Of a DNA stretch of 64,000 nucleotides, positions 23,301 to 34,139 are shown piece by piece. The DNA comes from Aporrectodea caliginosa (Eukaryota > Annelida > Clitellata > Crassiclitellata > Lumbricidae). The translations under genes and the position numbers were made by a program. Every line of letters starts with the position of its first letter. Position 1 is the stretch's first letter. The stretch spans positions 3,196,498 through 3,260,497 of the forward strand of contig JACEVL010000019.1 in assembly GCA_020284085.1 (NCBI GenBank), given 5' to 3'. The notes beneath the pieces are model-generated. The model was not told where the DNA came from, did no database searches, and saw nothing but the letters and a program-made list of their open reading frames with translations.

Positions 23301-26300
23301 GAGTCGTGTAGAATAGCAGCATGCATGCTGAAATTACCAATCCTTGAATGCTCAGATGCATAGAATTGCTGTGGGTATGCTACAAGTACCACTCTTCAAA
23401 TGCTAAGACGCATAGAATTGCTAAAATTATCATTCTTCGAATGCTAAGACGTAAAGAACCACAGGGGGTATGCTAATATTACCATTTTTCGAACGCTAAG
23501 TCGCAAAGAATTGCGATAGGTATGTTAAAATTATGACTATTTGACCACTCACACACAAAGAATCAAAGTGGGTACGATAATATTACAATTCTTCGAATGC
23601 TAAGACGCAAAGAATTGTGGTGTGTATGACACAATTACCACACTTCGAATGCTAAGATGCACAGAATTGCTTAAATTACGTCTCGTCAACTACTCAAACA
23701 CATAGAATTGCAATACATATGCTAAAATTCGCTTCTTCGAATGCTAAGACGAGAAAGAGAAAGACAGAAGGTGAGAGTGCACAAAGGAGGGAGGAAGGGA
23801 GAGAGCACATGCCTGTATGTTTGTAAGCATACATGCATGGGCATGTTTCTATGTTTGTATATGTTTGTGTATATGAGCAATGGTCGCCTAGTATATGTAC
23901 TAAAATTGCGACTCGCCTGTTTTGCTAAGACGCATAGAAGGTTAAGAAATATGAGATGAAGTTTGCCAAGAGCAGATTGATTGATAAATTTGTAATTGTT
24001 AGGTTACATAGTTGGATGGTTCACTTTTTTGTGTGTGTGTGGACGGTTTCAATGCTTGTATAGCCCATATACAAATTTTAGCCTGCTGAGACGTGTAGAA
24101 TAGCAGCATGGATGCTAAAATTACCACTCCTCGACGACACAAATGCATAGAATTGTTGTGTGTATGCTACAAGTACCACTCTTCAAATGCTAAGACGCAT
24201 AGAATGGTGGCCTGACAAAATGTCATGCGACAAAATGTCGCCGACAAAATGTCAGCGACAAAATGTTATAGCTGATATTAGTATAAGAAAAACAAAGTCG
24301 CTAGCGTCTTTGTACATCTCAGAACGTTCGATAGATGGCGCAAGAGGTTCGCGTCTCCGCACATTCGATTGTTTTTCTTATACTAATATCAACATAAATT
24401 GACATATTCAGAATTTTCTAGGTATAAGAGATGTATATGTTAGTGTCGTTTATGTAAACTTGAATGCTCTGATGTTGAAAATCGAATAAAATTGACGAAC
24501 TTGATCAAATTTATTGTGTCAATCTCTTATACTGTTCGAATGAACAAACTTTTACAATGCCTTGAAGTCATATTACTGAAATAATCCACCTTGTGTTCGT
24601 ATACTAGAGTCGTTCTACTCTTTTCAATAACTATAACTCTCCAAAATACATCTTTTTACATGCTTGGTTCATTCAAACGTACAAAGTTTCATGCAAATTA
24701 CGACTATGTTCTTCGCTCTTATGGTATAACCTTCCGCTAGAACTTCATACATATTAGTTTCACCAACTAAATTCAACAAAAATTACATAGTTTCCATACT
24801 TTTCGTGTGTGTTTCTATCGAAATAACACTCGTTTCGACAAAAATGAATACATACATCACATCATGAATAAACTTCAACCCTACGAATAACTATACTTAT
24901 CGATTCAATCTCCCAAAGTCTCTAAAAAATACAACACGTTTAAACTGAAAATACTCTTTTCATATAAATTACATATGTATGAATGGTCACTGTACTGTTA
25001 GAACTATAACCAATGACAGTTTAATCATATGAATTCTGACAAATTTGACATTATACACACACTGCATATGCAATTCATTCGAAACCAAGCTTATTTTCAT
25101 CAATGTACATAGCAATTCCCCAGCTAGAACTTTTACACACACAGTAGTTCAACCAGTTGAAATCATCAAAAGGGTCTCTTTTCACATGCTTTTTCACATA
25201 TATTTCATTTAGAAACACTCCTTTTCAGCAAATTGGTGTTTCATGCTATGCACATTATTAGTTTCATCATACAAGTGATGTAATATTCGTATTGTGCAGA
25301 CTTTTCATGTGAAATTCATCGAAAACATAGCTTTTCAACAAACTACAACTGCATGCTTAGTAAACTTTTGCTGGTCTCTTCATTAAAAACTGTACAGTTC
25401 CACAATTCATAACTTGTTTCAGTATCAACATATCACGGGCTACCTGTTCAAATCATGTGTATACATTTATGTCACCTTGCAATACAGCTTTGATTTCCAT
25501 ATGTCGAACTTATACAAGTCACATTACATTAAAACTTGCTATTCATAAGTTTTAGGTTTCTCAAGTTTTCGTGGACATTCAATCACCCAAATTCTCTAAA
25601 AAGGCATCATGTTTAAATATGAAACCTCTCTTTTCGCATAAATTAGATATGCCTGACTCCTCACTCTACTGCTAGAACTACCACCAATAACAGTTCATTC
25701 ACATGAATTCTGCAAAACAAATTGACATTATACACACTCTGCATGTGCGCTTCAGTCGAGTCAAACTTATTTTCATCAATTTACTCTCCATTCAGAACAT
25801 TTGCACACGACTGTTCAACCAATTGAAATCTTCAAAAGTACCTCTTTTCACATACTTTTACATGTGCATCGATTCTGAGAGGCTCTTAATCCATGCTATA
25901 CAAGTATTCTGCTACATTACATTACCTACATTTCAGTCAGAAACACTTCTTTTCCACACATTGTTGTTTCATACTTCGCACATCTGTAGCTAAGTCAAAC
26001 ATATTATCTGTTTCATCATTCAAATGTTGCAAAATTTAGTATTGTACGCAGCTTTTCCACAAACTACAATCACATATGCCTAAGTTTTAGGTTTCTCAAG
26101 TTGTATATTTCTAAGAGTTGTCAGTTTCTCAAGTCTTAGGTTTCTCAATTTTGTCAAAGACTGCAAGTTTCACAAAGTTTAAACTTTCCTCAGTTGTAAC
26201 TTTCCAATTCCAGATATCGCAATACTCTAAGAGTTGCAATTTTGACATGAAAGTCGTCGTCTCGTGCATCTAAGAGTCTTAAGTTGATTATACAAGTCTC

Positions 26301-29300
26301 CATTTCATACGTCTTCGGTACATAGAAGACACAAATTTCTCTTATCCATGTGTCTTTGCAATTTAATAGTCACAATTCTAGCGCATCCGCTACCATTCTA
26401 CACAGCGTATGTGAATTATACAACCACTCATTCCATCTGACATTGTCACCCAGCCAATGCAATTTTATCGTGTAAGTTTACCTCTCACATACACCTTTGT
26501 AATTTAAAATTCATATTCCAAGCATCTAAACAATATAAGTGTGTTAATTTTAGTATCCACATATCTATTCTCTGCATCTTAGCAATCTAAAATTTGTATG
26601 TCAACTATACAAACACTCGTTCCATCTATCTTCATAATCTAAATGTTGTACATTTATCGTACAACTCAACATTTAGTGCATCTTTTCACACTAATAGTCT
26701 TATGTTTAGTGTACAAGTCTTCATTTCATGCATCTTCACATCCTAAAAACTGCTAGTTTCAGACGTCTTATCAGTCGAAGAGTCGCAATTGTTCATACAT
26801 ACCACAACTCTTTCCGTCTTAGCATTCGGATTTGTAATTACAGCATACATACTGCAATAATTCTTTGCGCCTTAGCATTCAAAGAGTTGTAATTGTAGCA
26901 TATGTATGGCAATTCTATGTGGTTGAGTGGTTGAAGAGGCATAATTTGATCAATTCTATGCATCTTAGCATTCGAAATGTGTTGATTTTTACATATATAC
27001 TGCAATTCTTTGCATCTTAGCCTTCGACGAGTGGTAATTGTGGCATATCCACAGCAATTCCTTACATCTTAGCATTTGAAGAATTGTAATTTTAAGAAAT
27101 ATACCACAATTCTTTGCATCTTAGCCTTAAAAGAGTTGTAATTGTAGCACTCGAAGAAATGTAATATTATCGTACCCACTGTGATTCTCTGCATCTGAAC
27201 CGTTGAAGAATAGTAATTTTAACATATCTGTCGCAGTCCTTTGCATCTTAGCATTCGAAGAATGATAATTTTAGCAATTCTATGCGTCTTAGCATTTGAA
27301 GAGTGGTACTTGTAGCATACACACAACAATTCTATGCATCTGTGCCGTCGAGGAGTTTTAATTTTAGCATCCATGCTGCTATTCTACACGTCTCAGCAGG
27401 CTAAAATTTGTATATGGGCTATACAAGCATTGAAACCGTCCACACACACACAAAAAAGTGAAACCATCCAACTATGTAACCTAACAATTACAAATTTATC
27501 AATCAATCTGCTCTTGGCAAACTTCATCTCATATTTCTTAACCTTCTATGCGTCTTAGCAAAACAGGCGAGTCGCAATTTTAGTACATATACTAGGCGAC
27601 CATTGCTCATATACACAAACATATACAAACATAGAAACATGCCCATGCATGTATGCTTACAAACATACAGGCATGATTGTGCTCTCTCCCTTCCTCCCTC
27701 CTTTGTGCACTCTCACCTTCTGTCTTTCTCTTTCTCGTCTTAGCATTCGAAGAAGCGAATTTTAGCACATGTATTGCAATTCTATGTGTTTGAGTAGTTG
27801 ACGAGACGTAATTTAAGCAATTCTGTGCATCTTAGCATTCGAAGTGTGGTAATTGTGTCATACACACCACAATTCTTTGCGTCTTAGCATTCGAAGAATT
27901 GTAATATTATCGTACCCACTGTGATTCTTTGTGTGTTAGTGGTCAAATAGTCATAATTTTAACATACCTATCGCAATTCTTTGCGACTTAGCGTTCGAAA
28001 AATGGTAATATTAGCATACCCCCTGTGGTTCTTTACGTCTTAGCATTCGAAGAATGATAATTTTAGCAATTCTATGCGTCTTAGCATTTGAAGAGTGGTA
28101 CTTGTAGCATACCCACAGCAATTCTATGCATCTGAGCATTCAAGGATTGGTAATTTCAGCATGCATGCTGCTATTCTACACGCCTCAGCAAGCTAAAATT
28201 TGTATATGGTCTATACAGTTATTGAAACCATCCAACAATGTAACCTAACAATTGCAATTTTATCATTCAAGTTGTTCTCTCGCGTCTCTTGGCAGTGCAC
28301 AAACCTCATCTAAGCAAACCAAGAGAGTTGCAATCTTAGTACAACCACATACATACAAACACCCACAAGTGTGCACACAAACACTTGCACAAATACACAA
28401 ACTCATACATGCATACATACCAATACATACAAACATATCTACAAGAACTTTCACAAATACATAAACGCAAATATACAAACACTTAAGCATACACATACAC
28501 ATCCATATACAGAAACACAAATGTGCAAACACCTACACAAACACACACAAATACACACAAACCTAAATACTCAAACCCAAACATACAAGCACCCAAGCAT
28601 ATACATACTTACACATTCATATCCAACCACATACATACATACATACAAACACGCGCAAATACACAAACTCGTATATGAATACACACCAATACATACAAAT
28701 ATACCCACAAGAACTTCCACAAATATACAAACACTTAAGCCTATACATACTTACTTACCCATATACAGAATCACAAATGTGCAAACACCTACACAAACAC
28801 ATAAACATATGCAAATACACACTTGCACAAACGCTCAAGCATACAAACATACACATGCTTATGCGCACACATACCCAAACAAACCTGCAATAAGAGCGCA
28901 ACTTTAACATATATTAAAATAACAGCTTACTCTGCCTCTCTACCTCCCTCCCTCGTGCTCTTTCTCCGTGTTCTTTCTTTTTACCTCAATTTTGTTTGAT
29001 ATTTGAGAATTGTGCGCTTTCAGAATAATAATAATAACAATAATAATAATAACTCTCGCAATCTATATTGAAAGATGAGTATATGGGTGTTGTATGGTTG
29101 GATAATTATATAATTAGTCACACAAGAGTGCAACTTTAGCATATATTAAAATACACTGTGTCCACGATAAAGTAGACCCCTAGACTTTGTTAAATATCTT
29201 GGTCAATTGTACTACTATAGGTACTAAATTTGGTGCACATGAACTTCAGTCTATTCTATCTAAACCCTGCAAATTTTATTACAATTGATGCAACGGTTAC

Positions 29301-32300
29301 GATGATATACCCTTATGAAATTGGGTGGTTCAGGAACCAAGTTACCAACACGTAAAACGCATAGAATTACGTCATTTTTCTGGCTACCGCAGGGATAGGC
29401 TGTTGTTTATAAGCGTCATTTTCGGAAACAATTAGACTACGAGACCTGTTTTACGTAACAGTAACAGTAACAGTAGTTGGTTGTAAAGAAATGGTTTTCA
29501 GTGCAGAGGACAAGATTTTAATCAAGGAGTTGAGACTTGAGAGAGACGAAGGGGTATGGCGTAGGAGACTCATTACAGAATTTTCAATGAAAAATTGGTC
29601 CCTAGCTGGTGTCAGCAAGCTGTTAAAAAGATTGCCACAACCGGATCAGTTGCAAGGAAACCACGAGACGCAAACAAAACCATGGACGCAAACAAATATC
29701 AATGCTGTCGGAGAACTGGTGCTGAGTCAGGATGATCAGCCGCGCACGCATCTGTCGATGCGTTTTACGTGTTGGTAACTTGGTTCCTGAACCACCCAAT
29801 TTCATAAGGGTATATCATCGTAACCGTTGCATCAATTGTAATAAAATTTGCAGGGTTTAGATAGAATAGACTGAAGTTCATGTGCACCAAATTTAGTACC
29901 TATAGTAGTACAATTGACCAAGATATTTAACAAAGTCTAAGGGTCTACTTTATCGTGGACACAGTGTATTTAATAGTATTTATTTGAAATGTAATTGAAA
30001 TATAATTAAAATAATAAACATGTCGTTGTAAGATGTGCTTCTATCACCAGGATTCGGCTAATGAATAAATAAACTGCACTAAAAAGAGTGCAACTTTAAC
30101 ATATATTAAAAATATTAACTGGTATTTATTTGAAATATAATTAAAATATATTTAAAATAATAGCCATGTCGCTGTAAGATGCGCTTATATCAATAGGATT
30201 CGTGTAATGAAGAAATAAACTGCTCTAAAAAGAGTACAACTTTAAGGTGTATTAAAATATTAAATGGTATTTATTTGAAATATAATTAAAATATAATTAA
30301 AATAATAACCTTGTCACTGTAAGATGTGCTTCTAGCTGATATGCCTTCAACCAATAGCGTACACCAATGGAGTGTGTACAGCGTGAATAATTAATATTCA
30401 GCTCAGCCTCCCTTCGCTAGGTGCTAGAAATATGGAAACAGTCTGTACCTGTCAATCAAATTGACTGAGCGTGTTGGATACTAGCACATGTGTCAATCAA
30501 TGACTAAGCTCCGCCTCATACCATATTATTTGACTAAGCTCCGCATCCTCTACAGTCTGCCATTGTTCTTTTGTTTTTTAAAACTTCTATTGTTTGATAT
30601 AGAAACTCCTATTGTTTGATTTAGAGCCTGCCTATTGTTTGATATAGAAACTCCTATTGTTTGATGAAGCTTAATCGTTTGATAGGGGTGCTTATCAGAA
30701 AAAGAACAGTTCCTTAAGTCGGGCATATAGCCGCTAGGCAGTATGAAGCTTTTGCGAATTCAATTTCAGCCTTGGTATACTGGAGCGGGTGGTCAATCCT
30801 CTCTCCATCGCTACATATTCTTCCCACTGCCAGTGCTGGCATACAGGCGAGTTGGCCAGGGACACAAATGGACACAAATGGAACAGAACCTCGAACACAT
30901 TTCTGCGCTTATGGGAATCTGAACCACCGATGTTCTGGTCGACAGTTCAGCATGCCAACCACTGGACATGTGCAGTTGTGCACTGGTCATTAATAATAAC
31001 AGGCATATTGAGGAAGATTAGAAATGAAATAATCACATGTGGTAAATATATCACAGATGGTGCTATAATAAGGTGTCTCAGAAGTTTCTGATATCCTCTC
31101 TTGCCTGCCATCCACCCTACACAATCGGTGGTATTCTAGCAGCCAAAACCTTATTCCGACTCACTTCGACTTTGCTTTTCCCAGCGACGGTTGAACTACG
31201 TTTCACCTGGTTTCCAAACGAATAGAAGTCACCAGAGTTCTTTACATTCCGGATCACTCTTTCCATAGATACGATCGAGTATAATTCTCGAAATGTTCGT
31301 GTTTCAAATATTGCATTTGTAGGCGGCCCCTCATCACAGCCGATGGACTGCTGGCCCAGTTGCGATTTCTTCGGTTGTTTTGGGAGTCTTGGCTTGAAGC
31401 TCAGCGGAGCGGGAAAACGAAAGAACGAGGAGATAAACGCAACCTCTTCGCTGTCCCACACTATCTTCTCTTCCGTAAAGTTTTCGTTACGAATGAAAAC
31501 GTAAACATCTTTAAAGACGCCTTCGGGTGCCTTTTCTCGTTTCCCGTTTCTCGCGTGGTCGTCTTCTTTGCGGACGACCCTCTTCTGATCAGTTGTATCA
31601 CGCGGTGTGAATCTTACCTTATATATTTCGACTCTAGGATCTGTCAGATCATGTAGTATTTTAAACCATTCGTTCTACAAGATATCAAAAACTAGATGAA
31701 ATCAAATTGTTACAACTGCTAAAGCTAAAATCGTAAAGATAACACGTCTGTTTACACGCCTGCATTGCAGCTCTTCAGAAGGACACAGACAAAAGGAACA
31801 AACACGTTCATATGTCTCTATGGAAACTTTTCAGAAACATATCGGGAACTACTTCGAATATTCTTTTAACAATTTCACGACGAGCTGCATTGGTTTCCCA
31901 GTCACTTTTAGTTTTAGTACACGTTCGTCGTTAAAGTCGTAAGTAACACCTATTTTGCACTAATGTTATGTTATGTTAACTATTTCAATAAATGAAATCC
32001 AAAACTGTGAAAATCCAATTTCAATGTCGTCTAGTCCGATCAGGTCACATGTGTAACACATTAAACAAATAATTTTTCTGCAGCGGAAGAATCAGATGCA
32101 GAGGCAATATTTTCCACACAATTCCTGTGCAGAATACCATTGCGCATTGGCGATTTTCGGCGCATGTATTGTTTAAAGTGGCTTTGATCGTCAACAATGT
32201 TACTTCCTATTAATTGGCGTCGGTAAGGCGTCGTGAGACGTGAGGGTCGGTTAGGCGTCGTGAGGGTCGGTTAGGGCCAGGGTTATATTAACATCTTTGC

Positions 32301-32524
32301 TATTAGTGTCGTCATTAGAAAACTTGCTAAAAAATCAACCGCCGCAGAAGTAATTTCTTTAAGTTCATGCGTTGCGTAGCGGAATCTTCCGCCGCAGAAT
32401 CACCACAATTTGTGGAATGCTCAACTGCAAAAAATTCTGCGGACCACGTATTTTAAAAAACTCTACATTATTTTGAAGTTAAATTTTCGTATTTTACCGC
32501 CGGCAGTTGTTGACGTGCCGCCAT
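16129..32524 (-). CDS. MYND zinc-finger protein with Lys/Glu-rich linker, gene 2 (intact, longest)
   Basis: Exons on the minus strand: 32498-32524, 31165-31674, 19413-20209, 18254-18309, 16129-16187. They total 1449 nt, or 482 residues plus TAA. Junctions and phases match gene 1. Exon 1 encodes MAARQQLPA. Exon 2 (residues 10-179) contains the conserved start NEWFKILHDLTDPRVEIYK, unrecognised. Exon 3 (180-444) has a longer Lys/Glu/Ala/Thr array than gene 1, with repeated KATEKELKAT and ESDSREKAKAT units. The MYND ligands are C427, C430, C443, C446, C458, C462, H471 and H475. Exon 5 has lost five codons in frame. Intron 2 is about 11 kb because it contains the foldback element. Whether so long a palindrome is spliced out efficiently cannot be judged. 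Start choice as for gene 1. Confidence 0.8.
16190..16640 (+). repeat. LINE 3' relic next to exon 5 of gene 2
   Basis: Plus-strand sense, opposite to the gene. Decayed frames resemble the LNAAA and LHWLPV...IQFKIL C-terminal region of L2/CR1-type LINEs, ending in GAGCGCCTCTGAAT and a tail containing 'gattacat'. Equivalent relics lie in all units (3225-3360 with 4300-4420, 37385-38320, 47215-47745), so the insertion is ancestral. It starts about 25 bp upstream of the exon 5 acceptor. Confidence 0.6.
16835..17095 (-). repeat. tRNA-derived SINE with a 51-bp hairpin insertion
   Basis: On the minus strand the head has A-box-like 'tgatgtaggggtatg' and B-box 'gggttcgaatcc'. The body contains 'gagcgcctctga' and a 'tagcgcc' end. 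A cleaner copy lies at 43215-43445. Relative to that copy, this one has an insertion at 16942-16992 flanked by an 8-bp duplication TGCCCAGG. Confidence 0.65.
17123..17914. mobile_element. piggyBac-like TIR element in intron 4 of gene 2
   Basis: A 792-bp insertion with 16-bp inverted termini CACATTGACCGCCACC, flanked on both sides by TTAA, the piggyBac target. No transposase is visible. The interior holds the long CAT/CAG array (17277-17781) and two copies of the palindrome CTACGAGTTAACTCGTAG near the right end. The site is the same tetranucleotide used by the element in gene 1. Confidence 0.7.
17277..17781. repeat. CAT/CAG trinucleotide microsatellite
   Basis: About 500 bp of (ATC)n interspersed with CAG and CAC triplets. 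It lies within the piggyBac-like element. Long Met/Leu frames on the minus strand are a by-product of the repeat and not a gene. Confidence 0.95.
18780..18900 (-). repeat. tRNA-like SINE head in intron 3 of gene 2
   Basis: The minus strand reads 'taggtgaatggttgtc' (A-box-like) and 'gcgggatcgattcccg' (B-box-like), spaced as in a tRNA. It recurs at the same intron position in gene 3 (39430-39500) and gene 4 (49015-49105). It is an ancestral SINE and not a tRNA gene. Confidence 0.5.
20269..20343. repeat. (TTA)n microsatellite
   Basis: About 25 uninterrupted TTA units in intron 2 of gene 2. The corresponding place in gene 3 (about 40742) has only a few units. Confidence 0.95.
21366..22020 (+). 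mobile_element. Retroposon-like insertion (RTE/SINE-type), left arm only
   Basis: About 655 bp starting 'ctagcatttttacccggcg' and ending 'taatataaga', absent from the right arm, which reads straight across (around 30290). The '...cccggcgttcgcccggg' head and the tail with CATACATACATAC and 'ggacatag' resemble RTE-derived SINE or LINE 3' fragments common in invertebrates. No ORF is present. Only a 3-4 bp AAA(T) duplication is seen. Confidence 0.5.
22575..23140. repeat. GT-rich degenerate minisatellite in the left arm
   Basis: Purine-biased GTTTGTGT/ATGTAT repeats in two related blocks of about 260-290 bp. The mirror CA-rich block is at 28330-28890 in the right arm. Cys/Val- and Thr/His-rich frames here are repeat artefacts. 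Confidence 0.85.
24206..27276. repeat. Loop of the foldback element
   Basis: Unpaired centre of about 3.07 kb. It starts with four GACAAAATGTC-type units (24206-24270), then a 119-bp perfect hairpin (24273-24391). It continues with about 1.6 kb containing a tandem duplication (about 24907-25380 against 25575-26080), and ends with degenerate units of about 60 bp built on 'cttagcattcgaagagt' (about 26250-27276), which also continue into the arms. No coding sequence is seen. Confidence 0.7.
24273..24391. mobile_element. 119-bp hairpin MITE-like element
   Basis: Perfect 23-bp inverted termini starting TGATATTAGTATAAGAAAAA. The interior holds 'cgctagcg' and 'gatagatggcgc'. No clear target duplication. 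It could be a tiny MITE or part of the foldback element. Confidence 0.5.
29154..29966 (+). mobile_element. Deleted Tc1/mariner element with 209-bp inverted repeats
   Basis: Termini CACTGTGTCCACGATAAAG lie between TA dinucleotides (29152-29153 and 29967-29968). The inverted repeats (29154-29362, 29758-29966) differ at about one position. The interior keeps only the N-terminal part of a transposase frame (29491-29777). The left foldback arm at about 22310-22325 preserves the unoccupied TA site. Confidence 0.9.
29491..29777 (+). pseudogene. N-terminal remnant of a mariner-type transposase
   Basis: A 95-codon frame starting MVFSAEDKILIKELRLERD. It resembles the helix-turn-helix DNA-binding start of Tc1/mariner transposases, with WSLAGVSKLLKRL as the second helix region and ELVLSQDDQPRTHLS as the linker. 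The frame then runs into the right inverted repeat. The whole DDE catalytic domain is missing, so the product cannot transpose. Confidence 0.75.
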
Positions 32525-33072
32525 CTTCAGTGAATCATGGTTGCCAGATTTCGGAATTGCTGGGTCGCTAAATCACGTCACAAATTAGCCTAAAAGTCGC
32601 TAGATGAACAGTTAAATGAAGATATTTTGCTAGGTAGGCCTACATTAATATAATCGTAATCTTAATCGTAATCTCCAAACTTATAAAGCGACACTCGAAA
32701 GCCAAGCGCAGAGTACCAGGTTATTCGCGAGCGCTGCGTCTAGTCAGAAAGGTTGTCCAAAAGAGTAGTCCGAGGGTGGCGAGTGTGGTTTCCAGAGGAT
32801 CAGAGAGGGCACCGCAGATGTTAAGGTGGGTGTCTTTTCGGTCGAAGATTGGAAAATACATATTCTATTTTGTTTTGACCAGAGCGCAGAGGCTTCAATT
32901 TCGTACTCTGGTAGTGCCAGTCTCAGGCCTGGAGGAAAGAGGTGGGCCAATCATCTTTGTTGACACAGCAACTAACAAACCAAATGATTCCGCGAACTCC
33001 GCCACTGTCCGTACTCTCAAGCCTGGAGAAAGGAGGAGGGCGACGCTAATCATTTTTATCCATCTAGTTTAA

Positions 33073-34125
33073 CTTGCAGGAATCTTGATTGCTTGATTGC
33101 TTGTGCCACAGGCTAAAAAGTCAAATCTTGCGACGACTAGTTCGATCACTTACAATCATTCAATCGTCGTGAAACTTGGCATATAGACTCGCCCTCGCAC
33201 ACACTTCATTCTATCAAAATTTCACCTCCCCAAAAAGGCTAGCTTATAGAATCGGGGACTAAACTTTTCGAATCGGGGAATCCCCTTTTCCGATACGGAG
33301 CGTTGTGATTGGCCAGCGTTGTGATTGGCCGCAACAGATACGGGTGCGCTGCCTCATTAAACGGACGCTATGTTGTAAAATGAACGCGGACTATATATTT
33401 GTAGAGGTAACTGCTTCATAAGACGCATTATAGGATACTAGATGGATATAGTAAAAAACTTTGTTTTTACGGGCTGTATTTTATTGTTATGACTCAGTCA
33501 TGGGCACCCGCAGTATAGGTCAAGGGGTCACGTGACCCCTCTGGCAATTATAATGCAAATATAAATATAAACCCCGACAAATTGAATCATGCACATTAAG
33601 CTGAAAACATTTCGCAAGATAGTGTTCAAAACACTTAGCAAATACTAGCTTTATAGTTTCAGACTGCTTACTAATAAGTTACTCTTAGACTACTAATATT
33701 TATTTGGATTAATATTTATTTGGATTAAACTTATTGTCTGTGAGCACCATGTGCTTGGTACAGAGTTCAATGGAACCATATCACCTGCAATTAAAATAAA
33801 TGCAAGCATTGTCCAGGAGTCAGGTTCAGGGCCTTCTTTAGCGAAGTTTTATTCAATTTAGACGTGAATCGATTAGATGATTTAATACTGAGCGATAATT
33901 AAAGATTTTACATGTCAGCCATCTGAAAGGCACGATTCTTTCTTTTTAAAATGATGTAAAATTGAAAGGAAACTATAGCCTACCATTAACAAACTAACGG
34001 AACAATTTCTGGAGACAGCCGTTCAATTTTCTACTCTTATCAAGAAATAGTTTCATAGCGTATTAAATAATTAATAAAATAAAGTGAAGGATGGGCGCCG
34101 TGAAGCCAGTTTGTTTGTTTAGCAT
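33073..34125. other. Region upstream of gene 2, no gene seen
   Basis: Contains two GATTGG motifs (CCAAT boxes on the minus strand, 33308-33330) and a symmetrical GGGGAATCCCC at about 33276-33286, 750-800 bp upstream of the gene 2 start codon. About 33700-33840 is related to 11195-11320 of unit 1. About 32640-33070 contains repeats shared with 43690-43810 and 59840-60000. No open frame of interest. Confidence 0.4.
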
Positions 34126-34139
34126 GTTTAGCACGTTTT

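Larger units (their letters stand above)
20915..24205 (+). repeat. Left arm of the foldback element
   Basis: Order: CAAACAATAG-type terminal subrepeats (to about 21055), unique arm sequence with 'gcggagcttagtcaaataat', an insertion at 21366-22020, three similar AT-rich subunits with 'aaagttgcactctttttag', a GT-rich block (22575-23140), then two related copies of a roughly 750-bp inner segment (about 23150-23880 and 23890-24205). Its reverse complement is 27277-30665. Confidence 0.85.
20915..30665. mobile_element. Giant foldback (palindromic) element in intron 2 of gene 2
   Basis: Two inverted arms of about 3.3 kb (20915-24205 and 27277-30665) flank a loop of about 3.1 kb. The outermost 60-150 bp of each arm are tandem copies of a motif like TATATCAAACAATAGGAGTT. 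Inside follow about 2.6 kb of alignable arm, including GT/CA-rich and other tandem repeats. It encodes no protein. Long inverted arms with terminal tandem subrepeats are the architecture of foldback transposons such as Drosophila FB and sea urchin TU elements. Paralogous introns lack it. Each arm carries one private later insertion, so the arms are now asymmetrical. Confidence 0.8.
27277..30665 (-). repeat. Right arm of the foldback element
   Basis: Reverse complement of the left arm with scattered substitutions. It carries the mariner element (29154-29966) that the left arm lacks, and lacks the 21366-22020 insertion. It ends in two or three 'cctattgtttgatatagaaa' subrepeats at 30590-30665, fewer than on the left. 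Confidence 0.85.
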
